From: a bacterium | GTDB taxonomy: Bacteria > Myxococcota_A > Bradymonadia > UBA7976 > UBA1532 | Assembly (NCBI GenBank): GCA_030427205.1 | Contig: JAUHXC010000024.1 | Location: 94,316 to 158,315, forward strand | Length of the DNA stretch: 64,000 nucleotides | Reading direction: 5' to 3' | Part shown: one piece after another, positions 43,995 through 53,916 of the stretch | How positions within the stretch are numbered: the stretch's first letter is position 1 | How the letters are laid out: each line of letters opens with the position of its first letter | Made by a program: the position numbers and the translations under genes | The notes under the pieces: model-generated | What the model was told of the DNA's origin: nothing | What the model saw: the letters and a program-made list of their open reading frames with translations, nothing else | Databases searched by the model: none

Positions 43995-44350
43995 ATGACG
44001 CCGTTTCGCCGCGTTGATCTCAGGTCGGCGCTCGCCGCGCTCTGCGCCATCGGTGCGGTCGGCTGCGGTCCGGTGACCACGACCCAGCGGGTGGCCGACG
44101 CCACCATCGCGGTCGAGGCCGCCCGGGGCATCGACGCCGAACGCTACGCGACGTATGAGTACGTCATGGCGGTCGAGTACCTGCGCAAGGCCCGCGAAGA
44201 AGAGGGCTACTCCGACTATCAGGACGCCATCGACCTGGCGATCAAGGCCCGGGAGATGGCCGACAAGGCCAAGGCGCGCACCCGCGAGGCGCGCGCCAAG
44301 AGCGCCGACGCGGCCCGCGAGGCGGCACCGGTGACCACCGGAGGCGGCCA

Positions 44351-44354
<4 letters not shown>
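43995..44354 (+). CDS. Small DUF4398-like lipoprotein
   Basis: A 119-residue lipoprotein with lipobox AVGC (Cys24). The mature part is a short helical hairpin: YATYEYVMAVEYLRKAREEE and YQDAIDLAIKAREMADKAKA. This fits the DUF4398 pattern of small TPR-like envelope lipoproteins. An Ala/Lys-rich tail follows. It is the first gene of a three-gene run with OmpA and a TPR-barrel protein. Its stop overlaps the ompA-like GTG start (GTGA). Confidence 0.8.
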
Positions 44355-45547
<1,193 letters not shown>

Positions 45548-45553
45548 GCAGCC

Positions 45554-46939
45554 ATGACCCGCATCCTGCTCTCTGCCCTCGCGCTGATCACCTTCACGCT
45601 GCCCGCCGCACCGGCGGATGCCCAGCGCGGCGCGCGCGACGCCGAAGTGCGCATCGAGCGGCTGCTGCGCGACGCGCGCGAAGCCTACGACAACCTCGAG
45701 CTCGACTCTGCGGAGAGCGCCCTCGATCGGGCCATTCGTATGGGCGAAGACGCCCGGGTGCAGAGCCCGACGCTGGCCGAGGCCTATATCCAGCGCGGCA
45801 TCCTCTACCACGTGCGGGACAAGGACGCCGATCGGGCGGTCCGCGACTTCACGCGGGCGCTGCAGATCGACGATCGCGCGCAGCTCGATCCGCTGGTGAG
45901 CACCCCCAGCCTGGAACGCCTGTTCGAAGATGCGCGCGCCGAGGCCCGGCGACGCCCGCCGCCCCGGCGGCGCGCCGATCCGCCGCCTCGGGATGACCCG
46001 CCGCCCCGCGGCTACGACGATCGTCGCGCGGACGACCGCCGCGCCGATCCGCCCGCCGCCAGCGGCCAGGACATCTATCACCAGCCGCCGGCCAAGGCGA
46101 AGGCGGGCGAGTCCCTGGTGCTCAACGCCGACATCGACGACCGCATCAATCGGGTGGTCTACCGGGTCTACCTGTTCTTCGAGACCGCCCGCTCGCAAGA
46201 GATGCAGAAGGTCGAGATGGAGCCCAAGGGCAACCGCAGCTTCTCGGCCCGCATCCCCCGCCGCTACATGGTCGGCAGCACCCTGCGCTACTACATCGTC
46301 GCCGAAGACCGCCAGGGACGACCGGTGGGCGTGCGCGGCACCGCTCAGCGCCCCATCCTGCTGCCCATCGAGGGCGATCTGCTCGGCGGCGCGGACGAGC
46401 TGGCGTCGGGTTCGAGCCTCGGCGGTGGCGGCGGCGGCGGCGGCGGGCACAAGTACCTGTCGCTGGGCGTCTCGCTGGGTACCGGCGGCGGCTTCGTCAC
46501 GCGTAATGCGGAGCTGCAGAATCAGGTCGGTTTCGGTGTGAGCCCGGGCTTCGCGCCGGCGCCGTTCCACAGCATGGTCGAGCTCGATGTGTGGGCCACG
46601 GACTGGTTCGGCATCGGGGCCTATGGGCGCATTCAGATCGTGGAGTTCGCCTGGCTGGTCGGCGGCCGCCTCAAGCTCTCGGTCTTCGAGAGCGGCGCCA
46701 ATCAGATCATCGTGCGCGCCGGCGGCGGGTACGGCCAGGTGCGTCACCTGGTCACCCTGCCCGGCGATCTGCTCGATACGACCCTCGAGGGGCCGTACCA
46801 CTGGACCATCGGCGCCAGCTGGCGCTACGCGTTCAACGATATGCTCGGCTTGGTGATCAGCCCGGACTTCCTGCACCTCATCGGCGATTCACCGAGCTAC
46901 CACTTCGACCTCAACGTCGGCGTCACGCTCGACTTCTGA
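45554..46939 (+). CDS. Envelope protein with N-terminal TPR and C-terminal barrel-like region
   Basis: A 461-residue protein with a signal peptide (ADA, about residue 23). Residues 30-125 hold TPR-like helices (YDNLELDSAESALDRAIR, AYIQRGILYHVRDKDADRA). A Pro/Arg/Asp-rich linker follows. Residues 160-265 form a beta domain, then a poly-Gly stretch (about ten Gly) leads to a C-terminal barrel-like part ending LNVGVTLDF with a terminal Phe. It probably sits in the outer membrane. It follows OmpA by only six bases and belongs to the same transcript. Confidence 0.8.
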   Translation: MTRILLSALALITFTLPAAPADAQRGARDAEVRIERLLRDAREAYDNLELDSAESALDRAIRMGEDARVQSPTLAEAYIQRGILYHVRDKDADRAVRDFTRALQIDDRAQLDPLVSTPSLERLFEDARAEARRRPPPRRRADPPPRDDPPPRGYDDRRADDRRADPPAASGQDIYHQPPAKAKAGESLVLNADIDDRINRVVYRVYLFFETARSQEMQKVEMEPKGNRSFSARIPRRYMVGSTLRYYIVAEDRQGRPVGVRGTAQRPILLPIEGDLLGGADELASGSSLGGGGGGGGGHKYLSLGVSLGTGGGFVTRNAELQNQVGFGVSPGFAPAPFHSMVELDVWATDWFGIGAYGRIQIVEFAWLVGGRLKLSVFESGANQIIVRAGGGYGQVRHLVTLPGDLLDTTLEGPYHWTIGASWRYAFNDMLGLVISPDFLHLIGDSPSYHFDLNVGVTLDF

Positions 46940-47009
46940 GTCGCGACGGGCCCCGGGCCTGCCCCCCTGCCCCAACCTATACTGACGCGACCTTCTCGCC
47001 CCGGCCCGT

Positions 47010-47792
47010 TCAGGTCGCCGAGGCCCCGAAAGCGTCGCTGTCGATCAACATGCGCTCGAGGCAGAGCCCATGAGGCGGCGCGGTCCGCCCGGCAACGCTG
47101 CGGCTGCGAGCGGCGAGCATCTCGGGCACGGCGTCGACCGGGAAGCGATCCCGACCGATGTCGATCAGCGTGCCGGCGATGTTGCGCACCATGTGCTTGA
47201 GGAAGCCGGTGCCTTCGACACGAAGCTCGAGCACCCCGCCGGGGCTCTCGTCGACCTGCATGCGTCGGATCTCACGTATCGCGTGTCGATGACCGCCGTC
47301 GCTGGCCGCAAAGCTGGTGAAGTCGTGCTCGCCGATGAAGCCGAGCGCGGCCTGCTCGATGCGCGCCCGGTCGAAGGGCTGCACGACCCGCCACGCATAG
47401 CGGTCGAGCAGCGGACGGGGCATGCGCCCGTGGTAGAACCGGTAGCGGTATACCTTGCCGCGATTGGCGAAGCGGGGGTTGAAGTCGAGCGGCACCTCGC
47501 GCGCATCGCGGATGGCGATGGCCGGCGCGAGGCGGCGGTTGACGCCCTTGCAGAGCCCACCGGGTCGGATCGGATGCGTCAGGGAGACCGCGGCGAGCTG
47601 ATCGAGGGCGTGCACGCCCGCGTCGGTCCGGCTCGCGCCGCGGACGACGACGGGCTCACCGATGATACCGGCGATCGCCTCTTCGAGACGCAGTTGCACT
47701 GTAGGAAGCCCGCTCGGCTGGGCCTGCCAGCCGTGCAGATCGGTGCCGTCGTATTCGACGCGAAATGCGATCCGCCGAAGCGGCCGGTTCAC
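47010..47792 (-). CDS. truA: tRNA pseudouridine(38-40) synthase
   Basis: A 260-residue protein from GTG 47792, the usual TruA length. RVEYDGTDLHGWQAQP and the catalytic motif GASRTDAGVHALDQ (Asp in RTDAGVHA) are present, followed by YRFYHG and FLKHMVRNIAGTL. It modifies uridines 38-40 in the tRNA anticodon arm. Its start overlaps the stop of the outer-membrane barrel gene by four bases (GTGA), so it is co-translated with envelope genes. Confidence 0.97.
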   Translation of the reverse strand: MNRPLRRIAFRVEYDGTDLHGWQAQPSGLPTVQLRLEEAIAGIIGEPVVVRGASRTDAGVHALDQLAAVSLTHPIRPGGLCKGVNRRLAPAIAIRDAREVPLDFNPRFANRGKVYRYRFYHGRMPRPLLDRYAWRVVQPFDRARIEQAALGFIGEHDFTSFAASDGGHRHAIREIRRMQVDESPGGVLELRVEGTGFLKHMVRNIAGTLIDIGRDRFPVDAVPEMLAARSRSVAGRTAPPHGLCLERMLIDSDAFGASAT

Positions 47793-48511
47793 AGCTCGAG
47801 GGCCAGGCCGAAGACGAAGGCGTCATCGCCGAGTCGGAACGAGCTGGCGCTGCCGAACTCGTCGATCTGGCTGTAGCGATACTCGGCGATGAGGAAGCTG
47901 TTGTAGACGCCAGCGTTGCGCTCGAACGCGATCGCCATGTCGGGGGCGAAGAAGTCGAGCAGCAGGTGCACGCCGACGGCCGCGTGCCAGCCGTAGGTCG
48001 AGCCCTGGGCGTCGTTGCCCGGCGAGAAGTAGGCCACCTCGCCTGTGCCGTCGAGGACGCGCCAGAGGTAGTAGTCGACGCCGACGCGCGCGACCGGCGC
48101 CAGCGGGAAGTACCGCTCGGCGAAGACGTCGAAGCGGTAGCTGAGCTGGGCGCTGATCGGCAGGATCTGAAAGGACGTGGTATCCGCCCCCTGCGTGCCC
48201 CCGGCGAGGATCGCGTTGCCCTGGACGCTCCAGAACCCGATCGACAAGCCGGCGGTGAGCGCGCCCGCGTCGCGCACAAGGTGGCCTTCCCAGCCGATCT
48301 CGAACATCAGCGACGTCTCGCCGCCGAAGACCTGCTCGTAGGGCCCGGGGCTGGTGGCGAACTGGTCGTCGATCGACGGCTGATAGTCAGCGAACGTGAT
48401 CTGCAGCGCCGACGAACGCTCGTCTTCGGCCGAAAAGGCCGGCGCAGCGCTCAGAACGAGCAGAGCGGTCGCGCCGATCAGGCGCACAGCACGAGGCGAG
48501 AAGGAACGCAT
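47789..48511 (-). CDS. Outer-membrane beta-barrel protein, MXAN_2562-like
   Basis: A 240-residue protein from ATG 48511, which overlaps the upstream stop as TAATG. It has a signal peptide (AFS, near residue 27). The mature part has regular amphipathic strands with aromatic residues and ends FVFGLALEL. The order of this gene after a MYXO-CTERM protein and before truA recalls a Myxococcus pair named MXAN_2561 and MXAN_2562; this link is from memory, not a search. It is probably an outer-membrane barrel of unknown function. Confidence 0.75.
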   Translation of the reverse strand: MRSFSPRAVRLIGATALLVLSAAPAFSAEDERSSALQITFADYQPSIDDQFATSPGPYEQVFGGETSLMFEIGWEGHLVRDAGALTAGLSIGFWSVQGNAILAGGTQGADTTSFQILPISAQLSYRFDVFAERYFPLAPVARVGVDYYLWRVLDGTGEVAYFSPGNDAQGSTYGWHAAVGVHLLLDFFAPDMAIAFERNAGVYNSFLIAEYRYSQIDEFGSASSFRLGDDAFVFGLALEL

Positions 48512-49506
48512 TACGAGCGCCTCCGGCGAATCACGGGGAGCAGGCCGAGTGCGAGCCAGGCCAGACCAGCGGGGGCGCGTTCGTCGGCCGCGTTGCAGCC
48601 GCCGGTCTCCCCTGTCTGCCCGCCGAGGCTGGCGGTGTATTGTTCGGCGAAGTCGAGCTGAGCCTCTGGTACGCCCGTGGTCGAGGGCGAGTTGGGCCCA
48701 CGGTTGCCGGCCACGTCGAAGGCGGCGTAGACCACCTCGTAGTTGACGCCGTCTTCGAGACCGGTGAAGCGGTACAACGCCGGCGCGCCCGAGCTGACTT
48801 CGCGGCACTGGGTGAAGCCTTCCCGCAGCACGTCGATCTGCGCGGCGCCCTCGGGCACGTCGCTCTGCTCGCCCACGCGCCGGACGCAGACTTCGTAGGT
48901 GACATCGGGCTCGACGATCCCGTTGCCGCTGACGAAGAGACCGTTCTCGACGCCTTGAACCCGCGGCATGTCGGACGGCGCGTCCGGACGGTCGCGGTCG
49001 ATGGTGATCGCCACCAGGTTGTCGGACGGCAAGGACTGCGCGCTGAGGTCGCCGGCGGCGGGGTAGTAGATCTCGCCGACGAACTTGAGCTCGTCGGGCG
49101 CGCCCTCGCCACACAAGACGGCCGCGTCGGAGGACATGATATCGGCGATGTTGCTCGTCGTCGCGTACTCGTTGCCCGCCAGGGTGGTCGTCTCGTAGAC
49201 GCAACCGCAGGGTTGGCCGGCGCTGTCCTGGATGTGCGAGGGGCACTCGGCGACGCCGTTCTCGCGGTAGCAGGCCGCCTCGCCGGTGAAGTAGTAGAGC
49301 CGGTAGGTGGGCACCCGCTCGTCGTCATTCGTATCGAAGGTGACCGCGCCGCGCAGGGTGAAGTCGGTCTCGATCTGCGTCGAGCAGCTGTCGATGCCGA
49401 TCGGGCCGGGGTCATCGCCAGAGACGGTCACCGAGTCATCGGCGAAGGCCGGAGCGGCCGATGCCAACAGGGCGGCGAGCAGGGCTACACGGGCGGGGCG
49501 GGTCAT
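48511..49506 (-). CDS. MYXO-CTERM-anchored protein, MXAN_2561-like
   Basis: A 331-residue protein from ATG 49506, with GGAGAGAG before it, and a signal peptide (AFA near residue 22). The middle has paired Cys and resembles a beta-sandwich with a fibronectin-like second half (YEVCVRR, LYRFTGLEDGVNYEVVYAAFD). The C-terminus reads GGCNAADERAPAG, then a hydrophobic helix and RRRRS. This is the MYXO-CTERM sorting pattern of Myxococcota, with Cys as the likely processing site. It would be displayed at the cell surface. Confidence 0.85.
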   Translation of the reverse strand: MTRPARVALLAALLASAAPAFADDSVTVSGDDPGPIGIDSCSTQIETDFTLRGAVTFDTNDDERVPTYRLYYFTGEAACYRENGVAECPSHIQDSAGQPCGCVYETTTLAGNEYATTSNIADIMSSDAAVLCGEGAPDELKFVGEIYYPAAGDLSAQSLPSDNLVAITIDRDRPDAPSDMPRVQGVENGLFVSGNGIVEPDVTYEVCVRRVGEQSDVPEGAAQIDVLREGFTQCREVSSGAPALYRFTGLEDGVNYEVVYAAFDVAGNRGPNSPSTTGVPEAQLDFAEQYTASLGGQTGETGGCNAADERAPAGLAWLALGLLPVIRRRRS

Positions 49507-49764
49507 CGCTCTCTCTCCGTCTCGATTCGGCGCGGTCGACTCGGGGGTCGCCCGAGATCTCGGTCGGCGTCCAACTGTGCGGGCCCTCGCAGGCGACGCA
49601 TCGGTCCAGACGCCGCGAGCGCGCGTCTCACTCTCTGCATACACGATTCGTACCAGCCTGGGCCGGCGCGAATCCAGGGCCCGCGCTCACCGCCGGCGAC
49701 GTCCCTGCCAGCGTAGCGCTGTCAGGTTGGCACCGCCGACGACCGCCGACGACAAAATGGCACG

Positions 49765-50781
49765 TCAAGCGAGCGCGCCGGCCGCGTGCAACGCCTCGGC
49801 GATCTGCACCGAGTTCGTCGCTGCCCCTTTGCGCAGGTTGTCGGCGACCACCCACAGTACGAGGCCATGCTCGACCGACGGGTCGCGACGCACCCGGCCG
49901 ACGTAGACCGGATCCTGCCCCACGCAGTCGGCTGCGGTCGGATAGCTGCTCGAATCACGCTGCACGATCAAGCCGGGGGCCGCCTCGAGCGCGTCGAGCG
50001 CCGCCTCGACGTCCAGCGGGCGCTGCAGCTCGACGTTGATCGAGCAGGCGTGGCCGATGAAGACCGGCACCCGGACGCAGGTGGCGCAGACCGGCAGATC
50101 GGGCAGGCCCATGATCTTGCGGGTCTCGTTGACCATCTTGTGCTCTTCGCGGGTGTAGCCGTCGTCCTCGAAGCGGTCGATGTGGGGCAGGACGTCGAAC
50201 GCCAGCCGCCGGGGAAAGACGTCGGTCTTGATCTCGGCGAAGTTGAGCAGCGCCACGGTCTGGTCGCGCAGCTCGTCCATCGCGTCCCGCCCCGCGCCCG
50301 ACGCCGACTGGTAGGTGCTGACCACCACCCGCTTCAGCCCGGCGACCGCATGCAGCGGCTGCAGGGCGGCGACCATCTGGATCGTCGAGCAGTTGGGGTT
50401 GGCGATGATGCCGTTGTGGTCGGCGAGCGCCTCGGGGTTGACCTCGGGCACCACGAGCGGCACCTCGGGGTGCATGCGGAAGGCGCGCGTATTGTCGACG
50501 ACGACCGCGCCGGCCGCGACGGCCTTGGGCGCGTAGCGCTCGCTGATGGACGCCCCCGCGGAGAACAGCGCCAGGTCGACCCCCTCGAAGGCGTCGTCGT
50601 CGAGCACCTCGACGGGCACCTGCTCACCGCGCCACTCGATGTGGGTCCCGGCCGAGCGCTCGGAGGCGAGCGGGATCAGCCGCGAGACCGGGAACCGATG
50701 CTCGGCGAGCACCGTCCGCATCTCTTCGCCCACCGCGCCGGTCGCGCCGACGATGGCCACCACCAAACCGGACTGCTTCAC
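49765..50781 (-). CDS. asd: Aspartate-semialdehyde dehydrogenase
   Basis: A 338-residue protein from GTG 50781, with GGAGGAG just upstream. The N-terminal NADP motif is IVGATGAVGEEM. The active-site Cys is in NPNCSTIQM near residue 128, with the later SGAG and the His-bearing RVPVFIGH near 240. It reduces aspartyl phosphate to aspartate semialdehyde, feeding lysine/diaminopimelate, threonine and methionine synthesis. It is 258 bases upstream of the MYXO-CTERM gene on the same strand. Confidence 0.97.
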   Translation of the reverse strand: MKQSGLVVAIVGATGAVGEEMRTVLAEHRFPVSRLIPLASERSAGTHIEWRGEQVPVEVLDDDAFEGVDLALFSAGASISERYAPKAVAAGAVVVDNTRAFRMHPEVPLVVPEVNPEALADHNGIIANPNCSTIQMVAALQPLHAVAGLKRVVVSTYQSASGAGRDAMDELRDQTVALLNFAEIKTDVFPRRLAFDVLPHIDRFEDDGYTREEHKMVNETRKIMGLPDLPVCATCVRVPVFIGHACSINVELQRPLDVEAALDALEAAPGLIVQRDSSSYPTAADCVGQDPVYVGRVRRDPSVEHGLVLWVVADNLRKGAATNSVQIAEALHAAGALA

Positions 50782-50825
50782 GTCTCCTCCGTCACCGGCC
50801 GAGCGCCGACCTCGAATCAGGCGCT

Positions 50826-50854
50826 ACATTAGGAGCGCCCTCGGCCCCGGTCAA
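50826..50854 (-). promoter_or_regulatory. Possible sigma70-type promoter of asd
   Basis: On the minus strand TTGACC is followed after 17 bases by TAATGT, ending 44 bases before the GTG start. The -35 matches at five of six positions; the -10 only at three. Confidence 0.35.
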
Positions 50855-50938
50855 CCGGCGCTCGCCTCGATCAATGCCCGAGGGCGACAGCTCGATGTCC
50901 CGAAACCGCGCACGAACCCGTCGTGAGGAGGCGCCGAA

Positions 50939-52723
50939 GTGAATTCTGGAGCCTGCGGGCAGAGGGGCTGTGGGGGTCGGCTGCGGCTGGTGGTCGCGCT
51001 CGTATCGGCGTTGACGGCCACCGCATGCGACGACGCGCAGCCCGCCCCGTGTACCCAACCGGGCCTGGGCAGCGGGGCGTGCTGTACGCTCACGCTGCCC
51101 GATGGGCGTGGGCTGGAGGGCGTATGTCTGCAAGGGCGTTGTCGCCATGCCGAACAGCCGGGCTTCGAGCAGCCGTGCGGGCCGATGCCCGGCCCGTCGG
51201 ATGGCGACGTCGACGCGGACCGCACGCCCGACGCGCCGGTCGATGCGCGCCCGAGCGACGCCGGCTCGCCGGATCGAGACGTAGTCGATGCGGCGGCCGA
51301 CGCTGTGGCCGACGCGGTGGCCGACGTGCTCGTCGACGGGCCGCCCGACCCGTGCGCGCGGGTGATCTGCGATCCGGGCGAGCGCTGCGTGCCCGGAACC
51401 GGCACGTGCCGGTCGATCCGGGCCGGCATCCCCGGCGGCGCCTGCGAGGCCGACGCCGACTGTCAGGCGGGCCGCTGTCTGTCGGAGCAGGCGTCCGGCG
51501 GCGCGGTGCCGGGCGGATACTGCGCCGTGCCGTGCGTCGACAACGGCGACTGCGCGGGCGGCCATTGCCTGGACGCCGAGGGGGGCCGCCGCTGCTTCGA
51601 GTCGTGCGATGACATCGGCACATGCCGACCCGGCTGGACCTGCGTCGAGCCCGCGCGACCCGGTTGCCGGATCGACTGCCGCCACGTCGGCTGCCCCGGG
51701 CAAGGTGTCTGTGATCCCGATACCGGCGGCTGCAGCCCGCCGCCGACGCCCTGCCGCTACCCTTGCGCCGTCGGCGAGAGCTGCGAGGAAGCCCGCTGCG
51801 TACGCCTGGACGGCTCGTGCGCCACCGCCTACCACTGCGCGCGGGGCGCGCGCTGCCTGCGCGGCCGCTGCGCTGCAGAAGAGTTCTCTGCCTGCGACGC
51901 CGACGAGGCCTGTGGCCCCGGCCAGCGCTGCGCAGGTCTCGCAGAGGCGGGCGTCTGCCTCGCCGATTGCCGGACCGACGACGACTGCCCGGCCGATCGC
52001 GCATGCCGGCCCGATCTGGGGGCCTGCTACTACACCGTATGCGGGCCGGGAACGGAGAACGGCGCATTGCTCGGCCCCTGTGGCTTCGGCAGCGACCGAT
52101 CGCGGGAGGGCACCTGCCTGCCTTTTGCTGACTCGGGGGACGGGCCGGGGGATGCTCCGGGCCATTGCGTCGAGGCCGGGCTGTCGGCCGTCGGAGAGCC
52201 ATGCGACGCGCAAGTCGAGGGCCGGACAGCCGCCGATCGCGCCCTGCGCTGCGCGCCCGGCGCTCTCTGCTACGACGATCCGGACGATCCGCGGCACCCC
52301 GAGCGCGACTGGGCCCGCCGCGGGCGGTGCGCGGCGCTCTGCGCGCCGGGGGAGCCCTGCGCCGACGGCCAATGCGTCGATTTCGGGAGCCCCGACGACC
52401 CCGCGACACCGGCGGACGAAGCCGTGACCCTGGGCCTGTGCCTCGACGTGCAATGCCGGGCGCTGGGGCAGCCGGCCTGCGGGCCCGGGGAACGCTGCCG
52501 ACCGTTCACGCTGCTGGATGACGCCGGGCGCTGCGGTCCGGCGGGCGCTGCTGCGGCCGGCCAGCCGTGCGCCGACGTGCAGGACTGCGCCGAGGCTGCG
52601 CTGTGTGTCTCGCGGGGTGCGGGCACCGCCTGCCTGACGCTGTGCGATCCAACGGACGGGCAAGCGTGTGGTGAGGGCCGCTGCTATGCCGACGTGGGTT
52701 GGGCGTTCGGCGTCTGCTTGTAG
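50939..52723 (+). CDS. Cys-rich predicted lipoprotein with repeated Cys modules
   Basis: A 594-residue protein from GTG 50939, with GAGGAGG nine bases upstream. A signal ends at ATAC (Cys30). An Asp/Pro/Ala spacer follows (about 92-135). The rest has many short Cys modules of the kind C-x-G-x-C and DDDCPADRACRPD or CxxDxDCQAGRC. These resemble the Cys-rich modules common in exported Myxococcota proteins. No enzyme domain is seen. It is probably a disulfide-rich surface protein. Its neighbour on the left, asd, is divergent. Confidence 0.8.
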   Translation: MNSGACGQRGCGGRLRLVVALVSALTATACDDAQPAPCTQPGLGSGACCTLTLPDGRGLEGVCLQGRCRHAEQPGFEQPCGPMPGPSDGDVDADRTPDAPVDARPSDAGSPDRDVVDAAADAVADAVADVLVDGPPDPCARVICDPGERCVPGTGTCRSIRAGIPGGACEADADCQAGRCLSEQASGGAVPGGYCAVPCVDNGDCAGGHCLDAEGGRRCFESCDDIGTCRPGWTCVEPARPGCRIDCRHVGCPGQGVCDPDTGGCSPPPTPCRYPCAVGESCEEARCVRLDGSCATAYHCARGARCLRGRCAAEEFSACDADEACGPGQRCAGLAEAGVCLADCRTDDDCPADRACRPDLGACYYTVCGPGTENGALLGPCGFGSDRSREGTCLPFADSGDGPGDAPGHCVEAGLSAVGEPCDAQVEGRTAADRALRCAPGALCYDDPDDPRHPERDWARRGRCAALCAPGEPCADGQCVDFGSPDDPATPADEAVTLGLCLDVQCRALGQPACGPGERCRPFTLLDDAGRCGPAGAAAAGQPCADVQDCAEAALCVSRGAGTACLTLCDPTDGQACGEGRCYADVGWAFGVCL

Positions 52724-52831
52724 GTGGGTGTCTGCCCGTCGGGTTGTGCCGATCGTGGCAGGCAGCGGCGCGCCGGCGCCCCTGAGGGCATCAGCCGCAG
52801 CGGGACCGGCGGGGTGACCCGCTGTCGGGCG

Positions 52832-53659
52832 TCAGAACGTGATGCCGCCCTTCTCGCCGCCGAGCTCGATCTTGAGCTTCTTCTTGCCGGTGCCCTTCTT
52901 GTCGTCACCGCTCTCGGCCGTGTCTTTGGGCTTCTTGCGCCGGGCGCGGCGCTTCTTGGAGGCCACCTTCTTCGGCGCGGCGTCCGGCGTGGCGTCGGGC
53001 ACGCCGGCGTCTTCTTCGACCTCTTCGACAGCGGCGACGGGCTCGGGCTGCGCCACCGGGGGCGGCGCCACGGCGGCGGCCACCGGCGGGTCGATCTTCG
53101 GCTGCTCGGCCGGCTTGATGATCAAGGCGATGGCCACGGCGGTCAGGCACAGCACCGGCAAGCCCACGACCACCAGATAGAACCCGGTGCCACGACTCTG
53201 GGGCGCCTGGGGCTGCGGCGCCTGGACGACCGCTGGCTTGATCGGCTCGGGCTCGTCGACGATCTCGCCACGGGCGATGCGCTCGGCCCGATCGATGGCG
53301 GCGGCCTTCGCCTCGCGCTCATCGGCCGCCGCCCGCCGGCGGGCTTCCTCGGCGGCGACCCGGGCCTGCATCTCGGCCTTGACCCGAGCTTCCTCCTCGG
53401 CCTCGCGCAGGCGCTCGGCTTCTTCGGCGAGCCGCTTCTGCTCTTCGAGCCGCGCGGCTTCGGCCGCGGCCTCTTCGTCTACGCTGTCGCGGATATCGGC
53501 GAGCAACGACTCGGCGTCGTCGATGAAGCTGCTGACCTTGCGCTTCGGCTTGGGCTTGGGCGCCGCTGCGGCCGGCGCCTGCTCGGGCTGATCGGCGGTG
53601 ATGTCCTTGAGCTCTTTGAGCGTGAACAAGACCGAGTTCTCTTTGCGTTCAGCCGCCAT
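52832..53659 (-). CDS. Membrane protein with cytoplasmic coiled coil
   Basis: The start is ATG 53659; the longer frame upstream is not coding. The 275-residue protein begins KENSVLFTLKELKDI, a short motif then a Pro/Lys linker. Residues 60-130 are a charged coiled coil (Glu/Ala/Arg). One membrane segment lies near 155-180 (FYLVVVGLPVLCLTAVAIALII). The C-terminal part is Ala/Pro/Glu then Lys-rich, ending GGITF. It is divergent from the PEGA-domain protein gene, also single-pass. The function is unknown; the N-terminal motif would face the cytoplasm. Confidence 0.75.
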   Translation of the reverse strand: MAAERKENSVLFTLKELKDITADQPEQAPAAAAPKPKPKRKVSSFIDDAESLLADIRDSVDEEAAAEAARLEEQKRLAEEAERLREAEEEARVKAEMQARVAAEEARRRAAADEREAKAAAIDRAERIARGEIVDEPEPIKPAVVQAPQPQAPQSRGTGFYLVVVGLPVLCLTAVAIALIIKPAEQPKIDPPVAAAVAPPPVAQPEPVAAVEEVEEDAGVPDATPDAAPKKVASKKRRARRKKPKDTAESGDDKKGTGKKKLKIELGGEKGGITF

Positions 53660-53847
53660 TGCGCTCCACCGCTGCTCTGCGAAGACCCGCCCGGCCCGCC
53701 TTGAACGGCGCCCGTCGGAGGTTGAGGGATCGCGGACTCCGAGTCTACGGGAGGCCCGGAAGACCGTCAAGCGGACGACAGCCCGCCGTTGGCGCCGGGA
53801 CGGTGGTGCAAAACATGACACTTGTCCTCGCGCACGCCCCGGGGATA

Positions 53848-53876
53848 TTGCACCGTCACCGCAGTTGCCGCATACT
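53848..53876 (+). promoter_or_regulatory. Possible sigma70-type promoter of the PEGA-protein gene
   Basis: TTGCAC and CATACT are 17 bases apart and end 40 bases before ATG 53917. Each matches consensus at four of six positions. Confidence 0.4.
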
Positions 53877-53916
53877 GCGCCGGCTCTGACGCGCGCGCGC
53901 CCGAACGGGAGATTCC

